64,000 bases of DNA, taken from NCBI GenBank assembly GCA_946902875.1, contig OX336351.1:1550001-1614000 (forward strand), read 5' to 3'. Shown in pieces: positions 18,853-27,889 of the stretch (positions within the stretch are counted from its first letter, which is position 1; each line of letters begins with the position of its first letter). The stretch is from Nematopogon swammerdamellus (Eukaryota; Arthropoda; Insecta; Lepidoptera; Adelidae). Position numbers and translations under genes: made by a program. The notes below the pieces were generated by a model. It was given only the letters and a program-made list of their open reading frames with translations, ran no database searches and had not been told where the DNA came from.

Positions 18853-19117
18853 CCCAATTCAACCGGATCTGTATCCAGTCCTCGCCAAATGACCTTTGTC
18901 AATGGCGCGTGGTATAAAACTTTGCAATTTTCATTTATAGCGTTCAAGCAAGGCAGAACTAATTCCGTTCTTTAGCGACAGATGGCGCTTATCTCATTCG
19001 AAGCGAAATTTTCCGGTTATTATGCAGCTTTGCAAAAGTGTAATTTTGACTCTCGTACATTTTGACTTATACACCAACGCTTAAACCTATATATATATAT
19101 ACGTGTATATGGAGGTA

Positions 19118-19255
19118 AGCCTTGCCACCCAGCGGCGGGGTAATGCCGCAAGTGTTCTAGGAACAATTGAAAACACCCATTTTTATAGTTATTTTATTAT
19201 TTGTTCGGTAGGTTTTAATTCTTTAGTTATTTGTATTGCTATTTTTTATATTTTG
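19118..19255 (+). pseudogene. RLE-LINE 3' end
   Basis: Reads VSLATQRRGNAASVLGTIEN, matching the last residues of the RLE-LINE protein at 5424 and 36420. Then the same 3' UTR as at 5420-5475 (GGTTTTAATTCTTTAGTTAT, TTGCTATTTTTTATA). About 140 bp only, so a strongly 5' truncated insertion. Confidence 0.7.
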
Positions 19256-19430
19256 ACTAGCTGTGCCCGCGACTTCATCCGCGTGGACTTATCACGACGC
19301 CATCTACCGGGTTCAATTGTATTTTCAAACCATCCAGGGACCCACTCTAAAACAAAATTTAATCCAAATCGGTCTAGCTGTTTAGGCCGACTAGGTGATA
19401 AACACACGTACAGAAGAATTATACACAGAT
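19256..19430 (+). repeat. O element
   Basis: GACTAGCTGTGCCCGCGACT, TCATCCGCGTGG, GACGCCATCTACCGGGTTC, ATCCAAATCGGTCTAGC, and ACACACGTACAGAAG. Confidence 0.7.
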
Positions 19431-19612
19431 TGGACCAAAAGTCTTAACATTTTAAATTGCTATAAAAAATAAACCAGCTGTTTATTTCAAGAAACGTTTA
19501 TTGCATATAAAAGTACATAAAATAGGGTTTTATTTTTTAAATATTATATCATAATTTTTACACTCCTGTAACTTGGACCTGAAATTTTCCATTGCCGCCT
19601 GAAAAGTGTTAT

Positions 19613-19938
19613 TTTTTTTTTTTATGTAAACTGACACGGTTGGCTACATCACCTACAACATCCGTGATGTCAGCCCATAACACCGGTTGAACTTGGTGCC
19701 ACGTCAGTACTTCCCTTCGGTCGTGCCGGCTACACTGAACTGGACGGAAAACACAAACTATTTACATAGCCGTTTCGACCGACCTTTCATTCAGTGCGGT
19801 GGTACCAACCCGGGCGGGATAAACCCTACCACCTAGTAATATAAGAAGGGAGTCATATCCCTTCTTAGTCGCCTTTTACGACATACACGGGAAGAGATGC
19901 AGTGGGGCTATTCTTTTAAAGTACCGGCCCCACACGGT
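19613..19938 (-). repeat. SINE: head B and body X inserted in mariner relic
   Basis: Poly(T) then TAAACTGACACGGTTGGC, CATAGCCGTTTCGACCGACC, CCTACCACCTAGTAATATAA, CGCCTTTTACGACATACACG and GGGGCTATTCTTTTAAAGTA. It splits the transposase C-terminus between RT- and LFRR-coding sequence. Confidence 0.8.
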
Positions 19939-20048
19939 ACGGTTCGTTGAAATGTTTTGATTTCATTGCAAATGTTTTCCTTCAATTCTTGAATAGACTG
20001 TGGGTTCTATAAGTAAACTTTGCTTTTAAGGTATCACCCCAGGAAGTG

Positions 20049-20262
20049 TCTATTCGTAGGTATACCTGCATGCAGGTATACCTACGAATATTATAAATTT
20101 TTTTTTAAACCATCAAAACGGCCTGTTTTTACATTCATATACACGTTCATTTTACATACCTGCGAATAGCACTGTCCTGCCTAGTAGGTCTATTCGCAGG
20201 AAATCAAATAGGACATTCCGAGTTCTTAGTTAATAATCTCTGTTTGGCGTACCTACGAATAG
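20049..20262. mobile_element. inverted-repeat insertion with 40-bp perfect palindrome
   Basis: 20051-20090 is a perfect 40-bp palindrome: TATTCGTAGGTATACCTGCA followed by its exact reverse complement. The motif CCTACGAATA/CCTGCGAATA recurs at about 20155, 20190 (inverted) and 20250. The segment separates the DFFLW and WGD parts of the mariner relic, so it is an insertion of about 214 bp bounded by CTATTCGTAGGTA-like inverted ends. Confidence 0.7.
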
Positions 20263-20474
20263 CCCTGTCCATCAGCCCAAAGGAAAAAGTCCATTGGGGA
20301 CAAATCTGGTCTGCGAGCTGGCCAGTTAATGTCACCTCTTTTGGATATCACTTAATGGCCTAAAATTTCACGAACTGCCGCTAAAGAGTCGTGTTACATG
20401 TTGCCCTGTCTTGTTGAAACCAGCTTCTAACTTCTTTGGTTGAAGTCTGAGAAGTTCTGTAACGCCGGTACAAG

Positions 20475-20512
20475 CTAACTAAGCTGGTTTCAACAAGACG
20501 GGGCAACATGTC
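20475..20512 (+). pseudogene. second mariner fragment, inverted
   Basis: The plus strand reads SWFQQDGAT, the same DDE motif as the minus-strand relic, only about 40 bp away and head to head. It stops at a G-rich run. Confidence 0.6.
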
Positions 20513-20517
20513 TCCCC

Positions 20518-20716
20518 CGAGGAGGGGGGGGGGGGGGGGGGGGGAGGGCATCCAAAGGACCTCCAAAAAGGGGCGTTTAGGGGGGGGGGGGGGCATCCAA
20601 AGTACTAAAGTACCTCCAAAAAGAGAGCGAAAATGAGAAATGAAGCATTTATAAAACAATGAAGGGAGCAGAAAAGGTTTTTAGTTATTTGCCTCCCTCC
20701 CCCCCCCCCCCCCCCT
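20518..20716. repeat. G-run / C-run low-complexity tract
   Basis: Long G runs at about 20525-20546 and 20580-20594, each followed by GCATCCAAAG and ACCTCCAAAAAG, then a C run at about 20698-20715. Assembly of such runs is error-prone. Confidence 0.8.
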
Positions 20717-20799
20717 ACCCTGCAAAACACAAGTCGATAGCTTGAAAAAATTCAAACGTATAAAAAAAACTCATTAGCTAATTACGATTGCCTCTTCTC

Positions 20800-20880
20800 C
20801 GGCGCTGCGGGAAGTGCAGCCCCTCCGTCCTTGCGTACCAAAGCGGACGGGGGCTGCACTCCCTCCGCGCCTCCAGCTTA
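20800..20880. repeat. GC-rich hairpin
   Basis: GTGCAGCCCCTCCGTCC pairs with GGACGGGGGCTGCAC across a TTGCGTACCAAAGC loop; CGCTGCGGGA pairs loosely with TCCCTCCGCG. Confidence 0.7.
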
Positions 20881-21574
20881 TAAAAACACTCTAGGGAATA
20901 GCCACACTAACTGGTTATGTCGGGGCGGTGAATTTAGTTTTTCCGCAAAGTAGCCATGTCTGACCAGTGACATGTTAAAATTTAAAAAAAAAATCTCAAA
21001 AATTATTGATCTCCTCGGGCTAATTCTTTCACTAATATTCTTCTAACATCCTGAAAAGGATATAACTACCAGCAATTTGCTATCAAACCTGCCATTAACT
21101 AAAACTCACCCACGCAATATCTCATAAAACAAAGTAACTTACTCCATGAGGCCATCCCTTACAGATTTATTATTAGTATTGATATTGATCGAAGTCCACG
21201 AGCAGGTATAATATTATACGTGAAACGTCTCACATCTATGTAACCGTACGAAGGCGAAGGGGTCGTAGTTCGCAACTCTTTCCTCAGAAATCAATAAGTC
21301 CGACGCGAGCGACTATTTTAGATTCTGTCGACATTGCCAATACGGGCACACATGACGCAGATTGCCCGCGCCAACATTTCCATAACGCTCGAGCTTAAAA
21401 ACTAACAAAGGGAGCAGACTCGACGCCTTCAGCGCGGCACGGTGGGGATACATACGGTAAGTCGATACTCTGTGCGTCGATAGTTCGTAACTTGCACGTA
21501 TGACGCAGATTGCTCGAGCAAACTCGAACAAAATTGATGTAATGGTCGAATGTTGGAAGTGTGTATTCATTATA
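20881..21574. other. unassigned
   Basis: 21115-21175 (CTCATAAAACAAAGTAACTT, ACTCCATGA, CTTACAGATTTATTATTAG) recurs at 24995-25060. TGACGCAGATTGC occurs twice (21353, 21500). No coding signal. Confidence 0.4.
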
Positions 21575-21845
21575 CATACCGGACTGGTGTAGTTCCTTTA
21601 TGCAGGCTATTCTAGGGCTTGTAACAAAAGCACTGGTGAAAGATTTTTTTAAATATGTACTTTCATTACAATTTTAGGATTTCCTAACAAACTAAATGCG
21701 TATTACAATGTGTGGGCGCCTTTAGACCGCGCGATGGTGACGCGGGCGGGGTGGGCTATCTGTTTGCGTTCACTCGCATCGCGTGCGTCCGTTTTCATTC
21801 ACGCTCCTCGCCGGCTGCCCCGCGCCCCTCGCGCGCCCGATTAGA
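21575..21845 (-). repeat. M repeat, copy 2
   Basis: ACTGGTGTAGTTCCTTTATG, TTGTAACAAAAGCACTGGTG, AATTTTAGGATTTCCTAAC, GGGCGCCTTTAGACCGCG and TTTGCGTTCACTCGCATC: the inverse of 17735-18013. A third 3' end of the family (CTTCCTTAAAGGAACTACAC, GGGGACACCCTGTA) lies at 21945-22008 in plus orientation. Confidence 0.7.
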
Positions 21846-22055
21846 GCATTTCAACATTACACTACATTAAAATTAAAAAAAATTATATCTCCGCATCGCG
21901 CGTACCTAGAACCCTACTTCTTTTACTAATTATGTTTGTTACGAAGCGTAGAATAGCTTCCTTAAAGGAACTACACCAGTCCGGGGACACCCTGTATATT
22001 AGCATTTTATTTTTATTTTTATTTTGTGTGCCTATTGAATTATTATTATATTTAT

Positions 22056-22760
22056 GGAAACTGACACGGTTAGCTACATCACCTTACTACATCCGTGATG
22101 CCAGCCGATAAAACTTTGGTGAACTAGGGCAGGTATCAGTGAAAATAAGAACTATTACTACATAGCCGCTTCAACCGATCTTTCATTCGGCGCGGTGGTA
22201 CCAAAACGGGCGGGCCACCCACCTGCTCTGTGGAACTAGCATCCGTTATTCCCTGCCACCCGTCCTACCTCCGCATGACTCGTCGCAGAGACACTCAGCA
22301 CCCTTTTGTTGTTGACATTGGGCTTTTGAGAACCCATTGGTTCTCTAAATCGTTTCTTTGTCGCACCGCTAGAGTGTGGAACTGTCTTCCGGCGAGTGTA
22401 TTTCCTGAATCCTTTAACCTGGGTGTCTTCAAGCGTCGTTTAACGTGCTAGACAGCCTAGCAACAGTCCGCAAATCTGCTGGCATGGCACCTAACTGAGC
22501 GTGGTTTCGCGAGGAGAGGTGATTTTGGCTCTGTCGACTGCACCATTGGTCTCTCGGCACAGCCACTCATGCTGGTTTACATAAAAAAAAAACCTAGTTA
22601 GTTAAGAAGGGATGGACTTACAGTTTTACGATGAATCCGAACCACGGTCAGCCTTCAACGGTCGAGCGGTCACTCATCCAAGTATTGGCCGGCCCTGCGT
22701 TGCTTAACAATCAATAGCGACAGTCGACTGTCTGCACCACTGAGCTATCGAGGCCGACGA
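22056..22760 (-). repeat. SINE: head A and body X, copy 2, split by a LINE tail
   Basis: Body X at 22056-22215 (ATGGAAACTGACACGGTTAG, CATAGCCGCTTCAACCG) and head A at 22600-22760 (AAGTATTGGCCGG, CACTGAGCTATCGAGGC). The part between is a LINE 3' end in the opposite orientation. Confidence 0.75.
22216..22590 (+). pseudogene. LINE tail nested in SINE
   Basis: One frame reads TARVWNCLPASVFPESFN then LGVFKRRLTC and a stop. The WN-LP-xxV ... FKR pattern is the usual C-terminus of CR1/jockey-like LINE ORF2. A 3' UTR follows and ends GCTGGTTTACATAAAAAAAA. A second copy is at 49370-49695. Confidence 0.75.
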
Positions 22761-23027
22761 TTCTTATGATTATTTTGAATAATTTTTCTTAGGCAATAAA
22801 CAACAAAAAGTACCAACATGAACCTATTAACAAAAATATAAATTCTATCAACTATATAAGAATGCATTTAATGTCGACCTATGCCCCGTATGCAGTAAGA
22901 ATGCTCGCTCCGCTGCCGCACGACAGACGCAGTCGATTTATATGCAATCTAACAGCGGACGCTTTTATCTGTGAAATATTTCGCCAGACAACCTTCCAGT
23001 GTGTCAGTCGAGGCTTATATTAGACAC

Positions 23028-23155
23028 TAGCTGCTCCCGCGGCCGCGGCGGCATTGCTTCACGGAAAAATTGCTTGTAGCCGTTCTTTCATGCGCCTGAA
23101 TACGTACCTAAGTGAAAACCCCGTGTGAATGATTGGGTAGTTCTCGATTTATGTT
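23028..23155 (+). repeat. O element, diverged
   Basis: GACACTAGCTGCTCCCGCGG at the start and GATTGGGTAGTTCTCGATTT at the end. Confidence 0.55.
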
Positions 23156-23193
23156 GTATTTTTTTGTATTGTATTTATATTGATTGCACTTAA

Positions 23194-23625
23194 ACAGGGT
23201 GGCCCAGTTATAGTGGTCCAAAAATATTTTTTAGATGGAGGACATCATGTTGACTCATTTAAAAAAAACTGTTTTAAAACATTAGTTCCGCGAAAATCAA
23301 TAGTTTAGAACTTATTAATTTTTTTAAATGTTTTTGAAATTTCTCTATTTTAGTCACCTAGGAGTAAACCTAAAAGCTATTCATTACGTACTAGCTACAT
23401 ATCTCCTCTACTTTCATACCAAATTTTATTCGATTTTGTGGAATAGATATCCAACTAGAGCGGTTTAGGTAACTAAAATAGAGAAATTTCAAAAAAAGTT
23501 TAAAAAAATCATAACTTCTAAACTATTGATTTTCGCGGAACTAATGTTTTTTTTAAATGAGTCAACATGACGTCCTCTATCTAAAAAAAATATCTTTTTG
23601 GACCACTATAACTGGGCCACCCTGT
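23194..23625. mobile_element. 432-bp TIR element with about 160-bp arms
   Basis: Ends ACAGGGTGGCCCAGTTATAG and CTATAACTGGGCCACCCTGT are perfect inverted repeats; similarity extends through ATGAGTCAAC, CGCGGAACTAATG and AAATAGAGAAATTTC. The centre is about 100 bp. No coding capacity. Flanks do not show a clear target duplication. It is a MITE-like non-autonomous DNA element of unknown superfamily. Confidence 0.8.
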
Positions 23626-23631
23626 ATATAA

Positions 23632-23735
23632 ATATGGGCAAATTCGAATGCCCGTGGGCGCCGTCGGGCTACACCTCTACATTAGTCTGGCGCGCGTCAT
23701 AGGTATGTCGTGCTTTCCATAAAAAAAATAAAAAA
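23632..23735 (+). repeat. F LINE tail, diverged
   Basis: ATGCCCGTGGGCGCCGTCGG, GGCGCGCGTCATA, TCGTGCTTTCCATAAAAAAA: the 3' UTR of the F family with an A-rich end. Confidence 0.5.
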
Positions 23736-23775
23736 GTAGGTACCGGCCCCAAAGATTCCGAATGTTTACACATAA

Positions 23776-24165
23776 AAACCGGCCAAGTGCGAGTCGAACT
23801 CGCGCACCGAGGGTCCCGTAGCGCCATGTCATGGTCAGCGCCACTCACGCCATCTATGGCGTGCTTATGAAATGCTTCATATTAGTTAAAATGCATGATT
23901 AGTTAAAATGCTTCATACTCTTTTCGATAGATGGCGCGCATACACTTTCTAGTTTCTTCTATGGGAACCCCGTGAATTTTTTACTTTTTCTATTTTTCTT
24001 ATTTTTTGTTATATCGGCCATAATAAATAACACATAATTCTGTGTAAAATTTCAACGGGTTACCTATTACGGTTCAAGAGATACAGCCCTCGGACAGACA
24101 GACAGACAGACAGACGGCGTAGGCTTAGTAATAGGGTCCCGTACCGGATACGGAACCCTAATAAA
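23776..24165 (-). repeat. D element, full-length copy
   Basis: Starts AAAAACCGGCCAAGTGCGAG, TCGAACTCGCGCACCGAGGG, has CTTTTCGATAGATGGCGCGC, AATTTCAACGGGTTACCTAT, (GACA)n, and ends GTCCCGTACCGGATACGGAA. Confidence 0.85.
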
Positions 24166-24461
24166 AACAAATTGTATCTCTAAGTGCAAACCGCCCGCCC
24201 CACCATGTCACAATCAACCTCCAAGTGCGCCGCCTCTGGAAGTTTCGTCGCAATAAAAAAGTTAGAACGTACGCTTTGCGAGGTAATAAAACAGTTCAGT
24301 AAGTATCATATCGACTTTCTTTATGATGGTTAAACGCATTGTTCTTTTTTCAAAATTAACCACCGGAATTGGATTTTTTTTTATTGTCGTATACGGCTGA
24401 TCCGTGGGCAATTTGTTCGGTAAATCCTTTAAGGCTCAATACAAGGTAAGCAAGCACAGTG

Positions 24462-24743
24462 ATAATTGCGCGGGTGCAAGCGGGATCAAGTAGCAGTGGG
24501 CTGGGCACGTTAGCCGAAGAGACGACGACCGTTGGAGTAACCGTGTTCTACACTGACGGCCGTGGACTGGAAAACGGAGTGTGAGAAGGCCACCCGCCAG
24601 GTGGGACGACGACATAAAGTACGTCGGCGAAAAGCAGTGGTTCCGTACCGCTGAAGGCCGGGAGGACTGGAGGAAAATTGGAGAGGCCTATGTCCAGCAG
24701 TGGACGCTTACACGCTGACTGACTGACTGACTGACTGACTGAA
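24462..24743 (+). pseudogene. RTE-2 LINE C-terminus with CTGA tail
   Basis: Encodes pieces of an RTE-type ORF end: WAGHVSRRDDDRWS, then GRWDDDIKYVG, WFRTAEGREDWRKIGEAYVQ, QWTLTR and stop, across frameshifts. It ends in (CTGA)n at 24714-24743. The 70-codon minus-strand frame is a shadow. Confidence 0.75.
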
Positions 24744-24824
24744 GCGGGATAGCGACACATCGCTTTTATCGAGCTGGAGTAGGATGAATAGCACAGAAAT
24801 GTGTAGCGTAAGCGAAAAATGGGT

Positions 24825-25135
24825 GTTGATTTTTAGGGTTCCGTATCCGGTACGGGACCCTATTACTAAGCCTACGCGCCGTCTGTCTGTCTGTCCGTCC
24901 GTCCGTCCGTCCGTCTGTCTGTCTGTCCGAGGGCTGGTATCTCTTGAACCGAAATCTCTTGAAACCGAGCTCTTGTGAGCGGTAGTATGGGTTATAAATA
25001 CTCATAAAACAAAGTAACTTACTCCATGATCCATGACCATACCTTACAGATTTATTATTAGTATTGATTCTTAGGGTTCCGCTTGGGACCCTTATTATTA
25101 TCACGCACGTGTCCGTCCGTCCGCCATTCACACGC
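24825..25135 (+). repeat. D element fragments
   Basis: 24825-24960: GGTTCCGTATCCGGTACGGG, (GTCC)n/(GTCT)n, CGAGGGCTGGTATCTCTTGA. A second GGTTCCGCTTGGGACCC with GTCCGTCCGTCC lies at 25070-25125. Between them is the 60-bp segment shared with 21115-21175. Confidence 0.65.
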
Positions 25136-25339
25136 TTCTAGCTCCTAAAGTAAGTAAGTAACTTTAAGAAGTATTAAACTTATTAAAGAAATAAGGGATC
25201 TATATTAGTAATAATAAGAACTGCGAGCACATGTAAGTTGCTATGCCCACCGAGGAGCACCGGCCCTATGTATTTGTACTGGACCAACTAACTGTACGCA
25301 GAAACAATAAGCCCACCATAAACCATGTTACCTGCCAGA

Positions 25340-25627
25340 GCCGACTATCATTGTCTCCCTCTACGGAGACAAGCCATGCTGCATCGTCATAGCCCCACTG
25401 CGACGTTGCTATAGCTTACCCGCTCTCGCTTGCCTACCGATGACAGGAGCGAGAGAGAAACATGAAATCGCTCACCCTTCATCGGGCGACCGTCGCAATC
25501 TTCGTGTTTCTCTCTCGCTCCTGTCATCGGTAGGCAAGCGAGAGCGAGTAAGCGATAGCAACGTCGCACTGGGGCTATGACGATGCAGCATGGCTTGACT
25601 CCGTAGAGGGAGACAATGATAGTCGGC
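25340..25627. repeat. 288-bp palindrome, 127-bp arms
   Basis: Arms 25340-25466 and 25501-25627 match with only about five differences, from GCCGACTATCATTGTCTCCC to GCGAGAGAGAAACATGAA. Spacer 34 bp. It contains CGCTCTCGCTTGCCTACCG and resembles in composition the inner part of the L element. No coding capacity. Confidence 0.9.
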
Positions 25628-25847
25628 TATGGATGAGCACAGGTGGCGCTATTATTATATTTACAAATATTTTGTTTGGTATTGATACATGGTATTGGTG
25701 TGTATAAATGGTGGTATTTGGACACTTCGGTACGACACAACATTTGTAACGAGCCTTTAAGAGTAGCTATTAAGTAATTGTGCTTTAGGGCAGAAATTTT
25801 TGAAGAACTGCACTAACAAAACAACACATTTTTAGCTTATATTGTCA

Positions 25848-26230
25848 GCCTCGATAGCTCAGTGGTGCAGACAGTCAACTGTCGCTATTGAATGTTAAGC
25901 AACGCTGGGTGCGGTCAGTACTTGGATGGGTGACCGCTGACCGTTGGAGGCTGGCCGAGGTTCGGATTCCTCGTAAAACTGTACGTCCCTTCCCTCCTAA
26001 TCTTACTTGGTGGTAGGGTTTAACCCGCCCGGGTTGGTACCACCGCACTGAATGAAACGTCGGTCGAAACGGCTATGGAAATAGTTTGTGTTTTCCGACT
26101 AGTTCAGTGTAGCCGGCATGATCAAAAGGGGGAAGCACTGACATGGCACCTAGTTCACCCGGTGTTATGGGCTGACATCACGGACGTTGTAGGTGATGTA
26201 GCCAACAGTGTCAGTTTCCAAAAAAAAAAA
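25848..26230 (+). repeat. SINE: head A and body X, copy 3 (complete)
   Basis: GTCAGCCTCGATAGCTCAGT, 5S-like GTTAAGCAACGCTGGGTGC and CAGTACTTGGATGGGTGACC, B-box-like GGTTCGGATTCC, full body X, and a terminal poly(A) at 26219-26237. One of the best copies for reconstructing the family. Confidence 0.85.
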
Positions 26231-26492
26231 AAAAAAATCAGAATTCCTCGTCAAATGAGTGAGCGCGGGCGGTCGCGGTGCTGCGGTCCCCTCCTCACGA
26301 CACATGTGACGTCACGACGGCGCGGCGCGAGCACCAAACCGACCGTTTAAATTCGGAGCCTAGTTTAACATAATGTAACTTCGTAAGTTTTCAACATATC
26401 AAAATAATTCTTTCACTGTTGTAATAGTAATTTTTCCACATTTTTTTCAAATAAAAATAAAAAATTACGCCACTAGCTCATTATGTAAGAGC

Positions 26493-27868
26493 CATGATAT
26501 AGTTGCGCTGCAGGAGACCTGGTTACTTCCGCACGATCTGGGTTACCTGGACCGAATCGACGAAGAATTTGACAGCTTCGGTACCTCGGCGGTGGACACC
26601 TCAGCAGGAGTCCTTACAGGACGTCCGTACGGAGGTGTGGCAATACTGCGGAGGAAATCTCCCTTCACAAACGTATCTATCGTGGAGTGCAATGAGGACA
26701 GACTATGTTGTGTCAAGATTGACTTAGGCGAAAGAGTTATATTAGTGTTTAGTGTGTACATGCCCACTCAGAGTGAAGACAATTTGGCCGAGTTCACGTC
26801 TTGCCTGGGAAATATTTATTCGATCGTGGAGAGCAGCGAAGTGCCTAGCGCTATTATTCTAGGTGACTTTAATGCGCATCCCGGTACCCTGTTCGGGCGG
26901 GAGCTCGATCAGTTTTGTGAGGAGCAGGAGTTTGTATGTGCGGACTTGTGTTTTCTAAAGCCGGACTCGGACACGTTTACCTACATTAGTGACGCGCAGG
27001 GCACTGTCAAATGGCTAGACCACTCAATTCAATTCAATTCAATTCAATTCAATTCAATTCAATTCAATTCAATTCAATTCAATTCAATTCAATTCAATTC
27101 AATTCAATTCAATTCAATTCAATTCAATTCAATTCAATTCAATTCAATTTTGTTTTGTGTCAGTTTTTCCACTTGTGAACTGAATGAATCACTATGTCAA
27201 CCGGCTAGGCTTAAATTCAGCGACAACTGGCGCAAGCTGGCTGTCAGACGCTGCGCCTAGACCGTTTTCTTAAGATGTTTGTACCTACATTGTGTTATTG
27301 TTAATATTCTGCCTACTTACATTTTAAGAAATAAAGAACTATTATCTTATCTTATCTTATCTTATCAATTCCATTATAATCTATAGGTAACAAGGTTACA
27401 CTTAGGTTCGTCAACATGCAATAGTGATAGGTATAATAACAATATACAATAACGTAGGTACTTAAATCTTTATAGTTCTATCTATGTTATGGTCCAAGCA
27501 AGAAATAGGCCATCGTCAAGTTTCTTATCACAATTTTTATTTAAATAACATTAAAAAAAACATATGCAATTAATTTTCAGAATAGAAATTGCCTGATGAC
27601 TGTGGCGGCGTGGAATAGCTGTAGGAATGTTTATACTATAAGTGATGTGTTCACCAGAAGTTGACTGTCATCGCTGACACCCCTCTGACCACCTACCGTT
27701 AGTAATCGAATGTAAGATAGACCTGATTGTACCGTGTTTAGAATGTAATTTAGATAATAAAATGTATGCAAAAGTTCGCTGGGGCAATAGGGACTCTTTG
27801 CAAGCCTCAGAATACTTCAAACAATGTCAATCTAGTTTAGTTGTACAGAAATATATTGTAATAAAATA
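26493..27868 (+). pseudogene. LINE endonuclease domain (AP-like), interrupted
   Basis: 5' truncated apurinic-like endonuclease (exonuclease-endonuclease-phosphatase fold) of a non-LTR retrotransposon. Motifs in order: HDIVALQETWLL with the catalytic E (26493-26530), GRPYGGVAILRR, VYMPTQ, IILGDFNAHPG with catalytic D and N (about 26863-26895), TFTYISD, WLDH; then after an inserted block SDHLPLVIECK with the catalytic SDH (about 27684-27715). In-frame stops occur after the insertion. It belongs with the reverse transcriptase downstream as one LINE. Confidence 0.8.
27024..27589. repeat. insert in LINE: (AATTC)24, LINE tail and unassigned DNA
   Basis: 27026-27145 is 24 perfect AATTC units. Then comes a foreign LINE end encoding LCQPARLKFSDNWRKLAVRR plus stop, a 3' UTR with AAATAAAGAAC and a (TTATC)5 tail (27342-27366). 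The remaining 220 bp are unassigned. The 222-codon open frame across this region is an accidental fusion of endonuclease, microsatellite and foreign LINE end. Confidence 0.75.
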
Positions 27869-27889
27869 GAACATAAACGTCCCATAGAT

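Larger units (their letters stand above)
19432..20440 (-). pseudogene. mariner-type transposase relic
   Basis: On the minus strand the DDE region reads SWFQQDRATC, then in another frame VISKRGDINWPARRPDLSPM and DFFLW (20437 down to about 20265). The spacing of QQD to RPDLSP fits the DD34D signature of mariner-like transposases (Tc1/mariner superfamily). The C-terminal part reads NPQSIQELKENICNEIK (about 20020-19960), then RRQWKISGPSYR-like sequence and YLKN at 19560. It has at least one frameshift and stops, and two insertions: a SINE (19613-19938) and an inverted-repeat element (20049-20262). The N-terminal DNA-binding part is missing. Confidence 0.75.

Noticed and set aside
24548..24760. 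Minus-strand frames reading SQSVSQSACKRPLLDI, also seen at 41545 and 62602-63228
   Set aside because: They are antisense shadows of RTE-2 LINE tails, whose sense strand encodes the conserved WRKIGEAYVQ ending.
27370..27589. A spliceosomal intron in the LINE endonuclease, since GGTAAC and TTTTCAG occur near its ends
   Set aside because: The interruption begins earlier with a microsatellite and a foreign LINE tail, and the sequence after CAG does not rejoin the endonuclease frame at that base.
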